Of a stretch of DNA of 64,000 bases, positions 1 to 9,040 are shown in pieces. Source of the stretch: Marinobacter sp. Lineage in GTDB: Bacteria > Pseudomonadota > Gammaproteobacteria > Pseudomonadales > Oleiphilaceae. Position numbers and translations under genes: made by a program. The stretch covers positions 62,001 through 126,000 of the forward strand of contig JAGYIS010000002.1 in assembly GCA_018402255.1 (NCBI GenBank), given 5' to 3'. Position 1 is the stretch's first letter, and every line of letters begins with the position of its first letter. The notes under the pieces were generated by a model, which worked only from the letters and a program-made list of their open reading frames with translations, did no database searches and had not been told where the DNA came from.

Positions 1-1002
1 AACATTGTCGCGATTTCTGGCTGCTCTATGGGCGCGTTGATCGGTGGCATGTATGCCGCCGGTAAAATGAAGGACTACAAGGACTGGGTTACTGGTCTGG
101 GTCAATTTGATGTGCTCAAACTGCTTGATGTCACGTTTACGTCAGTGGGAGCCATCCGCGGTGACAAAGTCTTTTCCATCGTTCGGGATATTCTGGGCGA
201 TACTCGCATAGAGGACTTGCCCATCGCCTACACGGCCGTGGCCACGGATCTGTTAGCCCACAAGGAAATCTGGTTCCAGGAAGGACCGCTCGACCGGGCG
301 ATTCGTGCGTCTATTGCCATTCCCAGTGTCGTCACCCCGTTGGTACTGGATGGGCGTGTACTGGTGGATGGTGCCTTGTTGAATCCATTGCCTATCATTC
401 CCACCATATCGGCGCATGCCGACTTGATCATGGCGGTCAATTTGAGTGGTGAAGATGAGCTGCCTCGGCGAATCCCGGACGCTGCCTTTACCGTTGACGA
501 TGATAACGCAAGTGATATGGACGAGTGGGTGGATGCTATTCGTGATAAAGCGTCCCGCTGGTTTGACTGGGATACCCTGAAATCGCTGACCTCACGCAAG
601 ATTGACGGTGGTGAGTCGCCGGAAGAAAAGATCAGTCGTGAAATGGCCAAGAAAGCCCACGAAAAAGAAAAGAAGGCCAGGCGTGATGAAGCGGCCAGAG
701 TTGAGCAGGAGCAGCACCGTGCCAGCAAAAAAGACGATCACGAAACAATCGACTGGGACAAGCTGGGTATAGGAAAGTTCGATGTCATGAACCTGACCAT
801 CGAAACCATGCAGAGCGCACTGGTGCAGTACAAGATCGCAGGGTATCCGCCTGATCTGCTGATCAACATCCCGAAAAACGCTTCTCGCAGCTACGACTAC
901 CACAAGGCGCCGGAACTGATCCAACTGGGACGCCAGAGAATGGCTGCTGCACTCGATCGATTTGAGGCCAGTCGAAGCAGTTCCGGGCCGCTGGCGCTTT
1001 AA
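1..1002 (+). CDS. Patatin-like phospholipase (RssA/YlbK type), 5' end outside window
   Basis: The reading frame is open from base 1, so the true start lies upstream. The fragment opens with the nucleophile elbow GCSMG (catalytic Ser at fragment residue 9), and the matching DGA motif with the catalytic Asp is at about residue 123 (LVDGALLNPLP). Ser-Asp dyads of this kind define bacterial patatin-like hydrolases, which cleave acyl esters of lipids; the substrate here is unknown. A lysine/glutamate-rich stretch at about residues 190-240 interrupts the C-terminal half and looks like a charged helical linker. The last 80 residues resume a folded, conserved-looking pattern. The missing N-terminus should hold the glycine-rich oxyanion loop. 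Followed 71 nt later by prmB. Confidence 0.85.
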   Translation, partial: NIVAISGCSMGALIGGMYAAGKMKDYKDWVTGLGQFDVLKLLDVTFTSVGAIRGDKVFSIVRDILGDTRIEDLPIAYTAVATDLLAHKEIWFQEGPLDRAIRASIAIPSVVTPLVLDGRVLVDGALLNPLPIIPTISAHADLIMAVNLSGEDELPRRIPDAAFTVDDDNASDMDEWVDAIRDKASRWFDWDTLKSLTSRKIDGGESPEEKISREMAKKAHEKEKKARRDEAARVEQEQHRASKKDDHETIDWDKLGIGKFDVMNLTIETMQSALVQYKIAGYPPDLLINIPKNASRSYDYHKAPELIQLGRQRMAAALDRFEASRSSSGPLAL

Positions 1003-1031
1003 TCAGGCTGCAGGCGCAAGCTTAATAGGCG

Positions 1032-1037
1032 TATAAT
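1032..1037 (+). promoter_or_regulatory. Putative -10 box for prmB-aroC
   Basis: A perfect TATAAT lies 37 nt before the prmB GTG, in the short gap after the patatin gene. No good -35 hexamer is seen 16-18 nt upstream (the region reads around TGCAGG), so this is a weak assignment. Confidence 0.4.
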
Positions 1038-1073
1038 GCCCCGCTACTTTATCCAGATCAGGAATGCCTTTTT

Positions 1074-1979
1074 GTGACCAGCCCAGTAGACGACTTGCAC
1101 ACCATCCGCGACTTTCTGAGGTATACCTCCTCCCGGTTTGCGGCATCGCCTCTGTACTTTGGTCATGGCACAGACAATGTCTGGGATGAAGCTGTCCAGC
1201 TGGTGTTGCGCAGTGTTCATCTGCCACTTGAGAACAATAATGTGTTTCTGGATGCTCGGCTGGTGCGTTCAGAGCGGGAACTCATTATCGAGCGCATCGA
1301 ACGCCGGATCAACGAGCGGGTTCCGATTGCGTACCTGTTGGGCGAAGGCTGGTTTATGGGGATGCCGTTCAATATCGATGAGCGGGTGTTGGTGCCGCGA
1401 TCCCCGATTGGTGAGCTGCTGGAAAACGGCCTGCAACCCTGGCTGGGCGCACAGAGAGTGACCAGAGTACTGGATCTTTGCACCGGGAGCGGTTGCATCG
1501 GCATCGGCGCCGCAAGCGTGTTTGACGAAGCCGAAGTCGACCTTTCAGATATATCGGAAGATGCTCTCGAAGTGGCCGAGTCCAACATCGAGCTGCACGG
1601 CCTTGAAGGTCGCGTGCGAACCCTGCGCTCGGATGTGTTTGCAAATATCGACGGCCGGTATGATGTCATCCTTAGCAACCCACCGTATGTGGATGCAGAA
1701 GATCTGGCCGATATGCCGGACGAGTTTCATCACGAGCCGGCCCTCGGCCTGGCGGCTGGTGACGACGGGCTCGACATTGCCCACCGAATTATTGCCGGTG
1801 CAGCGAATCATCTGACCGACAACGGGCTGATGATTGTTGAAGTGGGCAACTCCTGGGGCGCGATGGACGATGCCTATCCGGACCTGCCCCTGACCTGGCT
1901 GGAATTCGACAACGGCGGCGACGGGGTTTTTCTGGTCACCGCTCGTGATCTGCGTGAATGGCAAGCCAGGAAGAATTAA
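1074..1979 (+). CDS. prmB: 50S ribosomal protein L3 N5-glutamine methyltransferase PrmB
   Basis: 301 aa, close to the usual family length of about 300-310. PrmB uses S-adenosylmethionine to methylate the side-chain amide of a glutamine in ribosomal protein L3. The sequence has the N-terminal helical substrate-recognition domain, the SAM-binding motif [11 protein letters not shown] (about residue 134) and the signature NPPYVD (about residue 202) that binds the target glutamine amide. The start is a GTG; no ATG in frame fits better. The following gene is aroC 37 nt away, and prmB-aroC is a common pairing in gammaproteobacteria. HemK/PrmC is the close paralogue, but the long N-terminus and the aroC neighbour favour PrmB. 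Confidence 0.93.
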   Translation: MTSPVDDLHTIRDFLRYTSSRFAASPLYFGHGTDNVWDEAVQLVLRSVHLPLENNNVFLDARLVRSERELIIERIERRINERVPIAYLLGEGWFMGMPFNIDERVLVPRSPIGELLENGLQPWLGAQRVTRVLDLCTGSGCIGIGAASVFDEAEVDLSDISEDALEVAESNIELHGLEGRVRTLRSDVFANIDGRYDVILSNPPYVDAEDLADMPDEFHHEPALGLAAGDDGLDIAHRIIAGAANHLTDNGLMIVEVGNSWGAMDDAYPDLPLTWLEFDNGGDGVFLVTARDLREWQARKN

Positions 1980-2016
1980 TCCAATTTATTGTAAAACCTT
2001 TATAAAGTGCTGAATT

Positions 2017-3111
2017 ATGTCGGGAAATACATTTGGTAAACTGTTCACGGTAACCTCCTTTGGCGAAAGTCACGGGGCGGCATTGGGGTGCATTATTGAC
2101 GGCTGTCCTCCTGGTCTGGAGTTGACCGAAGCCGACATGCAAAAAGACCTCGACCGTCGTAAGCCTGGTACCTCCCGCCACACGACCCAGCGCCGTGAGG
2201 CAGATGAGGTGCGTATCCTGTCTGGTGTGTTCGAAGGTAAAACCACAGGCACGCCCATCGGCCTGATGATTGAGAACACCGACCAGCGCTCCAAGGATTA
2301 TTCGAAAATCGTCGAGCAGTTTCGGCCGGCTCATGCCGACTATACCTACACACATAAATACGGTGTTCGCGATTACCGTGGCGGTGGCCGCTCTTCCGCC
2401 CGTGAAACCGCTATGCGAGTGGCTGCCGGTGCGGTTGCCCGAAAATACCTTGAGCAGCGTCTGGGCATTCGTATTCGCGGATATCTTTCACAGCTTGGGC
2501 CGATCAAGGCTGAAAAGCTGGACTGGGATCAGGTGCATCAAAACCCTTTCTTCTGCCCCGATGCCGACAAGGTACCGGAGATGGAAGCGTACATGGATGC
2601 CCTTCGCAAAGAGGGCGACTCCATTGGCGCACGGATCAACGTGGTGGCCGAAGGGGTACCGCCAGGGTTGGGTGAGCCGATCTTTGATCGCCTCGATGCC
2701 GACCTTGCCCACGCCTTGATGAGCATCAATGCGGTGAAGGGTGTCGAGATCGGCGCTGGCTTCGGCTGTATCGACCAGAAGGGCACGGAGCACCGGGATG
2801 AAATGACGCCCGAAGGTTTCCTGTCCAATCATGCAGGCGGTGTGCTGGGGGGGATCTCCTCCGGCCAGCCAATCGTCGCCAGCATCGCGCTGAAACCGAC
2901 ATCGAGCCTGCGCCTGCCAGGCCGCAGCATTGATGTGAACGGCAATCCCGTGGAAGTCATTACCACCGGCCGTCACGACCCTTGCGTAGGCATTCGTGCC
3001 ACGCCGATTGCCGAGGCAATGATGGCGATTGTGCTGATCGACCACTACCTGCGCCAGCGAGGCCAGAACGGTGATGTGGACGTAAAAACGCCGGTTATCG
3101 GCCAGCTGTGA
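2017..3111 (+). CDS. aroC: Chorismate synthase
   Basis: 364 aa. It catalyses the last shikimate-pathway step, loss of phosphate from 5-enolpyruvylshikimate 3-phosphate to give chorismate, using reduced FMN as a cofactor without net redox change. Recognisable motifs are the N-terminal [14 protein letters not shown], the central [13 protein letters not shown] and the C-terminal [11 protein letters not shown]. It probably shares a transcript with prmB. The next frame, an MFS transporter, begins 18 nt after the stop with its own strong ribosome binding site. A DAHP synthase gene for the first shikimate step and trpFBA for a downstream branch also lie in the window. Confidence 0.97.
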   Translation: MSGNTFGKLFTVTSFGESHGAALGCIIDGCPPGLELTEADMQKDLDRRKPGTSRHTTQRREADEVRILSGVFEGKTTGTPIGLMIENTDQRSKDYSKIVEQFRPAHADYTYTHKYGVRDYRGGGRSSARETAMRVAAGAVARKYLEQRLGIRIRGYLSQLGPIKAEKLDWDQVHQNPFFCPDADKVPEMEAYMDALRKEGDSIGARINVVAEGVPPGLGEPIFDRLDADLAHALMSINAVKGVEIGAGFGCIDQKGTEHRDEMTPEGFLSNHAGGVLGGISSGQPIVASIALKPTSSLRLPGRSIDVNGNPVEVITTGRHDPCVGIRATPIAEAMMAIVLIDHYLRQRGQNGDVDVKTPVIGQL

Positions 3112-3129
3112 TCAAGAGGAGGAGTCACC

Positions 3130-4287
3130 ATTTACTGGCGACTGTCTAACCTCTATTTCTGGTTTTTCGCCCTCCTGGGAGGGCTATTACCATACTGGTC
3201 CCTCTATCTGGAGGGCCAGGGCTTTTCCTACCTGCAAATTGCCACGCTGATGGCGACTATTCAGCTCACCAAAATTGTGGCGCCCAGTGTCTGGGGCTGG
3301 CTGGGCGATCGGTCTGGCCAACGGGTGCGTCTGGTTCGCTTTGGGGCCATTACCGGGTCACTGTTCTTTGCCGGCGTTTTCATGGAGCCCGGGTTCTGGG
3401 GGCTGCTGCTGGTGATGCTTGCCTTTACCTTCTTCTGGAATGCCATTCTGCCCCTGTATGAAGTCATCACGCTTCGGGCTCTTGGCGCCCGAAAAGACAA
3501 ATATGGCAAGGTTCGGCTTTGGGGTTCTGTCGGGTTCATTGGCGCGGTTGCGGCGGTCGGCGGCATTCTCGAATGGATTCCCGTTGAGCGCTTGCCCTGG
3601 CTGTTGCTGCCCGTGTTTTTCGGTATCGCCGTGTCTGCGTTTCTGGTGCCTGCCGAGCGCGGAGAGCGAAAACCTCCTGCGCCGAAAGGTAGCCTGAAAG
3701 CCATCGTCACGCACCCGGCAGTGATCAGCTTTTTCCTGATGAACTTCCTGCTCCAAGTGTCGCACGGGGCTTACTACACCTTCTTCAGCATTCATCTGGA
3801 ACAACACGGTTACGGCAAGCTGTCCACCGGCCTGTTATGGTCGCTTGGTGTGCTTGCAGAGATTGGCCTGTTCCTGGTGATGCACCGCCTGTCGCTGAGG
3901 TTCAGTGTGCGCCAGATCGTGATTGGTGCACTGCTGCTGACCATGATCCGCTGGATTCTGATTGCCGAGCTCACCGCGGTTGTACACGTGCTGATCTTTG
4001 CGCAACTTCTGCATGCAGCGTCCTATGGCGCTCTGCATGCTATTTCAGTGCAATACATCCAGGGCTTCTTTGGCAAGCACCACCATGGCCAGGGCCAGGC
4101 ACTCTACAGCGGGTTGACCTTTGGCGCGGGTGGCGCCCTGGGTGCCTGGATGTCTGGCTTTCTGGTGGAAGGTATCAGCACATCTGCGGCCTTCTGGGGC
4201 GGTGCGGTTGCCATGGCCGTTGCTATTGTTGTCAGTTGGCGTGGCCTGCAGCCGATGCCCACCGATGAAGACATAGCCAAAGACTGA
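3130..4287 (+). CDS. MFS transporter of the HcaT/LacY-like (MFS_1_like) group, probable ATT start
   Basis: 385 aa if started at the ATT at 3130, and this start is well supported. A strong Shine-Dalgarno (AGGAGGAG, 3117-3124) sits just upstream, and the frame from 3130 encodes MYWRLSNLYFWFFALLGG, the expected first membrane helix with the YWRL opening typical of the group. The first in-frame ATG is at 3250 and would delete that helix. The only upstream codons are the aroC stop and a few non-start codons. About 11-12 hydrophobic helices follow, with the loop motif GWLGDRSGQRVR between helices 2 and 3. The substrate cannot be read from sequence; relatives include phenylpropionate and sugar permeases. 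It abuts the convergent LysR gene with no gap. Confidence 0.88.
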   Translation: MYWRLSNLYFWFFALLGGLLPYWSLYLEGQGFSYLQIATLMATIQLTKIVAPSVWGWLGDRSGQRVRLVRFGAITGSLFFAGVFMEPGFWGLLLVMLAFTFFWNAILPLYEVITLRALGARKDKYGKVRLWGSVGFIGAVAAVGGILEWIPVERLPWLLLPVFFGIAVSAFLVPAERGERKPPAPKGSLKAIVTHPAVISFFLMNFLLQVSHGAYYTFFSIHLEQHGYGKLSTGLLWSLGVLAEIGLFLVMHRLSLRFSVRQIVIGALLLTMIRWILIAELTAVVHVLIFAQLLHAASYGALHAISVQYIQGFFGKHHHGQGQALYSGLTFGAGGALGAWMSGFLVEGISTSAAFWGGAVAMAVAIVVSWRGLQPMPTDEDIAKD

Positions 4288-5163
4288 TCAGTTCGAGGCC
4301 TCCTCCGCTTCTACAATGTCGAGCAGGGCGCTTGCACCGTTGCTCAGCTGTCGGCCCGAGAGTGCAACGGCGCCGAGCACCCGGGTAACCGGGTGGCCCA
4401 CGTCAATCGCCCGCAAGCTACTATCCAGCATGCTCACCGGCAATACACTCCAGCCCAGGCCTACGTTGGTCATCATTTTAATGGTTTCCAGATAGTTGGT
4501 GGGCATCAGTGGCTTTAGTGGCAGGTTAGCTTCGAGAAACAAACGACTGACTACGCGGTAGGTAGCCGTACTGGTATCGGGCAGCAGGGCCGGGTGCTCT
4601 GCCAGGTCTCGCAGCGTCGGGTTATCGAGCTGTGCCAGCGGGTGTTCAGCGCCGATAACAAAGGCCATGGGGTCGGGCCACTGGGTCAATATCCGGAACT
4701 GTGGGTTCATGCTGTCGCTGAGGGTAACAAACGCGAGTTCGGCGTTACGTTTGTTCATCTGGTTATAGGCAGCATCGGATTCCATAAACTGCAGGTCCAG
4801 GGTGACCTGCGGGTATTCCCTTCGGAATCGTCTGAGCCAGTTCGGCAGGTGGTGCAGGCCGATGTGGTGGCTGGCGATGACTTGCAGTTCGCCTTCGACG
4901 GTGTTGGCGTTTGGCGACAGGGCGAGCTTCGCGTTATGAATCTCATCGAGTATCTTGCGGGCGTGGGGCAGCAGTCTTGCGCCAGCTTCGGTCACTCGGA
5001 TGTCGCGGTTGCTGCGGTCGATCAGTCTGGTGCCAAGCTGGGTTTCCAGGGCGGCCAGGCGTTTGCTGATTGCTGGTTGTGTCAGATGCAGGGTTTCGGC
5101 GGCTTCCGAGAAAGAGCCTTGGTCTACGATGGTCAAGAATGCTTTGAGGGAGTTTGCGTCCAT
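4288..5163 (-). CDS. LysR-family transcriptional regulator
   Basis: 291 aa. Residues 1-60 form the winged helix-turn-helix (LKAFLTIVDQGSFSEAAETL, then LTQPAISKRLAALE), and the remainder is the periplasmic-binding-protein-like effector domain. It is divergent from leuC across a 576 nt gap that carries two palindromic repeats. I recall a LysR gene in the same place next to leuC in Pseudomonas, which makes a role in leucine or a nearby pathway possible but unproven. A classical T-N11-A LysR box was not picked out with confidence. Its stop codon directly abuts that of the MFS gene (TGATCA). Confidence 0.9.
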   Translation of the reverse strand: MDANSLKAFLTIVDQGSFSEAAETLHLTQPAISKRLAALETQLGTRLIDRSNRDIRVTEAGARLLPHARKILDEIHNAKLALSPNANTVEGELQVIASHHIGLHHLPNWLRRFRREYPQVTLDLQFMESDAAYNQMNKRNAELAFVTLSDSMNPQFRILTQWPDPMAFVIGAEHPLAQLDNPTLRDLAEHPALLPDTSTATYRVVSRLFLEANLPLKPLMPTNYLETIKMMTNVGLGWSVLPVSMLDSSLRAIDVGHPVTRVLGAVALSGRQLSNGASALLDIVEAEEASN

Positions 5164-5205
5164 CTTGGAGTGTCCGTCCTTTTCCTGTCACCGGGTTTGG
5201 AGTTG

Positions 5206-5399
5206 GGAGCGGCTTCACTGACCCCCTCCCAAAAAACGCTACGAGCACCCGCAAGCGGGTCCAGCCAGCAATCATAGATTGCTGTCGTTCGGCTGCGCAT
5301 GAAGCTGCGCTTCATAAACGCTTGCCTCACCCATGTGCGCTTCGCTCCGGCCATCCATGGCCTCCGAGATTTTTGGGAGGGGGTCAGTGAAGCAGCTCC
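5206..5399. repeat. Large palindromic element 1, with nested hairpins
   Basis: Arms of about 30 nt at 5206-5235 and 5370-5399 are inverted copies (GGAGC..CTTCACTGACCCCCTCCCAAAAA) with one mismatched pair of bases. Read on the minus strand, the element has GGCCATGGATGGCC just inside one arm, then GGAGCGAAGCGCACATGG, and ends with GCTCGTAGCGTTTTTTGGG before the other arm. The same plan is seen at 5465-5570 and 50062-50168. This copy has about 90 nt of extra sequence in the middle with three small palindromes (ATGAAGCGCAGCTTCAT, CAGCAATCTATGATTGCTG, ACCCGCTTGCGGGT). It encodes no credible protein. It lies 42 nt upstream of the LysR start. Confidence 0.85.
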
Positions 5400-5464
5400 G
5401 CTAACAATTGAGTATGCCGTCGGGAAAACGATTTGCTGAATCCCCGCTAAATGATTGGGCGCGG

Positions 5465-5570
5465 CTGGATGGGGAAGAGCTTTTCAAAACCGTTGAGGGC
5501 CAGGGATGGCCCGAAAGAGCCCACACGGATGTGCTTGTAGGCGTGTTTTGAAAAGCTCTTCCCCATCCAG
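5465..5570. repeat. Large palindromic element 2, perfect 26-nt arms
   Basis: Arms at 5465-5490 and 5545-5570 are perfect 26-nt inverted copies (CTGGATGGGGAAGAG..., ending TTTTCAAAAC). The 54-nt interior reads GGGCCAGGGATGGCCC, then AAGAGCCCACACGGATGTG, then CTTGTAGGCGTGTTTTG. The interior matches elements 1 and 3 while the arm sequence differs. It stands between element 1 and the leuC promoter. Confidence 0.88.
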
Positions 5571-5661
5571 ACGTGCTTTGCACCGGTGTCGAAGTCTGAC
5601 CGCAATTGACGACGATCTTATCCGCATAACTAATGGGAATGCAATGAATGAAAAACATGAA

Positions 5662-5691
5662 TTGAGGTTATTCATAGCAACGGAGTAAGAT
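5662..5691 (+). promoter_or_regulatory. Putative sigma-70 promoter for leuCDB-asd
   Basis: TTGAGG (5662-5667) and TAAGAT (5686-5691) are separated by 18 nt and lie about 50 nt before the leuC start. A 14-codon open frame across this region (5644-5688) has only two leucines, so there is no leader-peptide attenuator of the enteric leu type. Confidence 0.5.
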
Positions 5692-5739
5692 GGTCCCACT
5701 GAGAGTATTAACAGAAACCCCCAGAGTGAGAGAGTGATC

Positions 5740-7158
5740 ATGGCGGGCAAGACTTTATACGACAAATTGTGGGACGACCATTTGGTCAAACAGCGGGACG
5801 ATGGTTCTGCGTTGATCTATATCGATCGTCAATTACTGCACGAAGTGACATCACCACAGGCTTTTGAAGGCCTTCGGCTGGCCAACCGGAAGCCGTGGCG
5901 AATTGATGCCAACGTTGCTACTCCGGACCATAACGTACCGACCACTGATCGTGCCAGAGGCATCGATGGCATTGTTGATCCGGTGTCTCGGACACAGGTT
6001 GAGACTCTCGATAACAACTGCGACGAATTCGGCATTCTTGAATTCAAGATCAAGGATCAGCGCCAGGGCATCGTACACGTGATCGGGCCTGAGCAAGGCG
6101 TTACCTTGCCGGGTATGAGTGTTGTGTGCGGTGATTCCCACACCTCCACCCACGGCGCGTTCGGTTGCCTTGCCCATGGTATCGGCACCTCTGAGGTTGA
6201 GCATGTGCTGGCGACCCAGTGCCTGGTGCAGAAGAAGATGAAGAACATGCTGGTCAAGGTAAACGGCAAGCTTGGTAAAGGCGTGACCGGCAAAGATGTG
6301 GTGCTGGCGATCATTGGTAAGATCGGGACTGCCGGCGGCACCGGATACGCCATTGAGTTCGGCGGCGATGCTATCCAGAGTTTGAGCATGGAAGGCCGGA
6401 TGACCATCTGCAACATGGCCATCGAGGGCGGCGCCCGTGTCGGTATGGTGGGCGTGGATGACACCACGATTGAGTATGTGAAGGGTCGCCCGTTCTCTCC
6501 CAAAGGCGAAACCTGGGACAAGGCTGTTGAATACTGGCGTACCTTGCACAGTGACAGCGATGCGGTCTTTGACAAGGTTGTTGAGCTGGACGGCAGCGCG
6601 ATCAAGCCCCAGGTAAGTTGGGGTACGTCTCCGGAAATGGTCACCGGTGTTGACGGCTCGGTGCCGGATCCGGTTAAAGAAAACGATCCGATCAAGCGTG
6701 AAGGCATTGAGCGCGCGCTCAAATACATGGGTCTTCAACCGAATCAGAAAATTACCGACATCAAGCTTGACCGGGTGTTTATCGGGTCATGCACCAACAG
6801 CCGCATCGAAGATCTGCGCGAGGCAGCGGCGGTGGTCAAGGGTCGCAAGGTTGCATCAAGCCTCAAGCAGGCGATGGTGGTTCCAGGATCAGGACTGGTA
6901 AAAGCACAGGCCGAGCAGGAGGGACTGGACAAGATCTTTATCGAGGCGGGCCTCGAGTGGCGTGATCCCGGTTGCTCGATGTGCCTGGCCATGAACGCCG
7001 ACAAACTGGGGCAGGGTGAGCATTGTGCGTCTACCTCCAACCGCAACTTTGAGGGTCGTCAGGGCTTTGGTGGGCGTACTCACCTGGTGAGTCCCGCGAT
7101 GGCTGCGGCGGCTGCGATCAAGGGGCATTTTATTGATGTCCGTGAGCTGATGAACTGA
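5740..7158 (+). CDS. leuC: 3-isopropylmalate dehydratase, large subunit
   Basis: 472 aa from the ATG at 5740, which gives the usual [14 protein letters not shown] opening and has GAGAGAG upstream; a GTG six bases earlier is possible. With LeuD it isomerises 2-isopropylmalate to 3-isopropylmalate through a [4Fe-4S] cluster. Cluster cysteines are visible in [12 protein letters not shown] and in CSMCLAMN near the C-terminus, and [15 protein letters not shown] is the aconitase-family signature. It is first in a tight run leuC-leuD-leuB-asd; leuA (isopropylmalate synthase) is not in the window. Confidence 0.97.
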   Translation: MAGKTLYDKLWDDHLVKQRDDGSALIYIDRQLLHEVTSPQAFEGLRLANRKPWRIDANVATPDHNVPTTDRARGIDGIVDPVSRTQVETLDNNCDEFGILEFKIKDQRQGIVHVIGPEQGVTLPGMSVVCGDSHTSTHGAFGCLAHGIGTSEVEHVLATQCLVQKKMKNMLVKVNGKLGKGVTGKDVVLAIIGKIGTAGGTGYAIEFGGDAIQSLSMEGRMTICNMAIEGGARVGMVGVDDTTIEYVKGRPFSPKGETWDKAVEYWRTLHSDSDAVFDKVVELDGSAIKPQVSWGTSPEMVTGVDGSVPDPVKENDPIKREGIERALKYMGLQPNQKITDIKLDRVFIGSCTNSRIEDLREAAAVVKGRKVASSLKQAMVVPGSGLVKAQAEQEGLDKIFIEAGLEWRDPGCSMCLAMNADKLGQGEHCASTSNRNFEGRQGFGGRTHLVSPAMAAAAAIKGHFIDVRELMN

Positions 7159-7175
7159 TCCACAGGAGAGAGACC

Positions 7176-7823
7176 ATGCGCGCATTTACGCAACACCAGG
7201 GCATTGTTGCCCCCATGGACCGTTCCAATGTGGATACGGACATGATTATTCCGAAACAATTTTTGAAGTCCATCAAACGCACCGGCTTTGGTCCGAACCT
7301 GTTTGATGAGCTGCGTTACCTGGATGAAGGTCAGCCTGATCAGGATTGTTCAAAGCGGCCAATCAACCCGGATTTTGTGCTGAACCAGGAGCGCTATAAA
7401 AACGCCAGTGTTCTGCTGGCTCGCAGAAATTTCGGCTGCGGTTCCAGTCGTGAGCATGCCCCCTGGGCGTTGGATGATTTTGGTTTTCGGGTCGTGATTG
7501 CACCTAGTTTTGCCGATATTTTCTACAACAATTGCTTTAAGAATGGCTTGTTACCTATTGTTCTCGATGAAGTAATTGTAGGCAGGTTGTTTAAAGAGTC
7601 TGAGGCGAACGTGGGCTATCAGTTAACCGTGGACCTGACGGCGCAAACGGTGATCACGCCGTCTGGGGAGTCTTTCAGCTTTGAGGTGGATGACTTCCGC
7701 CGACACTGCCTGCTAAACGGACTGGACGACATTGGCGTTACGCTGGAAGACGCCGGCGCCATTAGCGCCTATGAAGATGCCCGTCGCAAGACTGCACCCT
7801 GGCTGTTTAACGCCGGAAACTGA
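7176..7823 (+). CDS. leuD: 3-isopropylmalate dehydratase, small subunit
   Basis: 215 aa, the swivelling domain partner of LeuC. The N-terminal [14 protein letters not shown] and the central [14 protein letters not shown] are characteristic of LeuD and line the substrate pocket. It starts 17 nt after leuC, with AGGAGAGAG just upstream of the ATG, so the two subunits are almost certainly made from one message. Length is typical for the proteobacterial type. Confidence 0.97.
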   Translation: MRAFTQHQGIVAPMDRSNVDTDMIIPKQFLKSIKRTGFGPNLFDELRYLDEGQPDQDCSKRPINPDFVLNQERYKNASVLLARRNFGCGSSREHAPWALDDFGFRVVIAPSFADIFYNNCFKNGLLPIVLDEVIVGRLFKESEANVGYQLTVDLTAQTVITPSGESFSFEVDDFRRHCLLNGLDDIGVTLEDAGAISAYEDARRKTAPWLFNAGN

Positions 7824-7840
7824 TCAACAAGGAAATGAAT

Positions 7841-8917
7841 ATGTCTCGTAGTGTATTGCTGTTGCCGGGTGACGGCATTGGTCCGGAAATTGTGGCCGAG
7901 GCAGAGAAGGTTCTGCACAAGGTTAATGAGAAGTTTAGCCTCGATTTGAGTTTTGAATCGGCGCTGGTGGGTGGCGCTGCCATTGACGCTACCGATGTGC
8001 CGCTGCCGGACGAAACTCTTGAAAAAGCTCGGAGCGCTGACGCCATTCTTCTGGGTGCTGTCGGCGGCCCGCAGTGGGACAGCCTGCCGATGGCTGTTCG
8101 TCCGGAGAAAGGTTTGCTGGGTTTGCGTTCAAATCTCGAACTGTTCGCCAATCTGCGTCCGGCGATTCTGTACCCGCAATTGGCTTCGGCTTCATCACTT
8201 AAGCCAGAAGTTGTGTCCGGTCTGGATATCCTGATTGTGCGTGAGTTGACCGGCGGCATCTATTTCGGTCAGCCCCGTGGCGTGCGTCAGCTCGAGAGTG
8301 GCGAGCGTCAGGGGTATAACACCTACGCCTACACCGAATCCGAGATTCGCCGGATCGGCCGGGTGGCTTTTGAGGCGGCGCAGCAGCGCGGCAAGAAGCT
8401 GTGCTCGGTCGACAAGGCCAACGTGCTGGAAGTCACCGTTCTGTGGCGTGAGGTGATGGAAGATCTGAAGCGTGAATATCCGGACGTCGAACTGTCCCAT
8501 ATGTACGTGGATAACGCTGCCATGCAGCTGGTTCGCGCGCCCAAGCAGTTTGATGTGATTGTGACTGGCAACATGTTTGGTGATATTCTTTCGGACGAAG
8601 CGGCTATGCTCACTGGCTCCATCGGCATGTTGCCGTCGGCGTCGCTGAACTCGGACAAGAAAGGCATGTACGAGCCGTGTCACGGGTCAGCACCCGATAT
8701 TGCCGGGCAGGGTATTGCCAATCCGCTGGCCACTATCCTCAGCGCAGCGATGATGCTGCGCTACAGTTTGAAAGAGGACGCTGCCGCAGATGCGATAGAG
8801 GCGGCAGTCAGCAAAGTACTGGATCAGGGTTTGAGAACGGGCGATATCATGTCCGAAGGTGCTACGAAGGTGTCCACCCGAGAAATGGGTGAGGCGGTTC
8901 TGAACGCGCTTTCATAG
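7841..8917 (+). CDS. leuB: 3-isopropylmalate dehydrogenase
   Basis: 358 aa from the ATG at 7841. An ATG six bases earlier would overlap the AAGGAAA ribosome binding site, so the later start is preferred and gives [18 protein letters not shown]. The enzyme oxidises and decarboxylates 3-isopropylmalate to 2-ketoisocaproate with NAD. The substrate-binding GGPQWD and [13 protein letters not shown] motifs and the [18 protein letters not shown] dehydrogenase signature are intact. It is the third gene of the leuCDB run. A 123-nt gap separates it from asd; it contains only short inverted repeats (for example GGGAT/ATCCC) without a T-run. Confidence 0.97.
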   Translation: MSRSVLLLPGDGIGPEIVAEAEKVLHKVNEKFSLDLSFESALVGGAAIDATDVPLPDETLEKARSADAILLGAVGGPQWDSLPMAVRPEKGLLGLRSNLELFANLRPAILYPQLASASSLKPEVVSGLDILIVRELTGGIYFGQPRGVRQLESGERQGYNTYAYTESEIRRIGRVAFEAAQQRGKKLCSVDKANVLEVTVLWREVMEDLKREYPDVELSHMYVDNAAMQLVRAPKQFDVIVTGNMFGDILSDEAAMLTGSIGMLPSASLNSDKKGMYEPCHGSAPDIAGQGIANPLATILSAAMMLRYSLKEDAAADAIEAAVSKVLDQGLRTGDIMSEGATKVSTREMGEAVLNALS

Positions 8918-9040
8918 CTTCCCGGTTCAGTCAACACAGACCCGACGGCGGCGCGATGCAGCTGCCGCGGGATCATCCATCCCGTCCCTGTCAGCGATAA
9001 AGACAGTGGGCAGGCATAAAACGAGGTTCAAAGGTCGCAC

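Noticed and set aside
5644..5688. Possible leu leader peptide before leuC
   Set aside because: Only two leucines, not adjacent, and no alternative hairpin and T-run between it and leuC.
5164..5739. An insertion sequence between lysR and leuC because of the large inverted repeats
   Set aside because: No transposase-like frame lies between the arms, and the elements are about 100-200 nt, so they are non-coding palindromes and not an IS.
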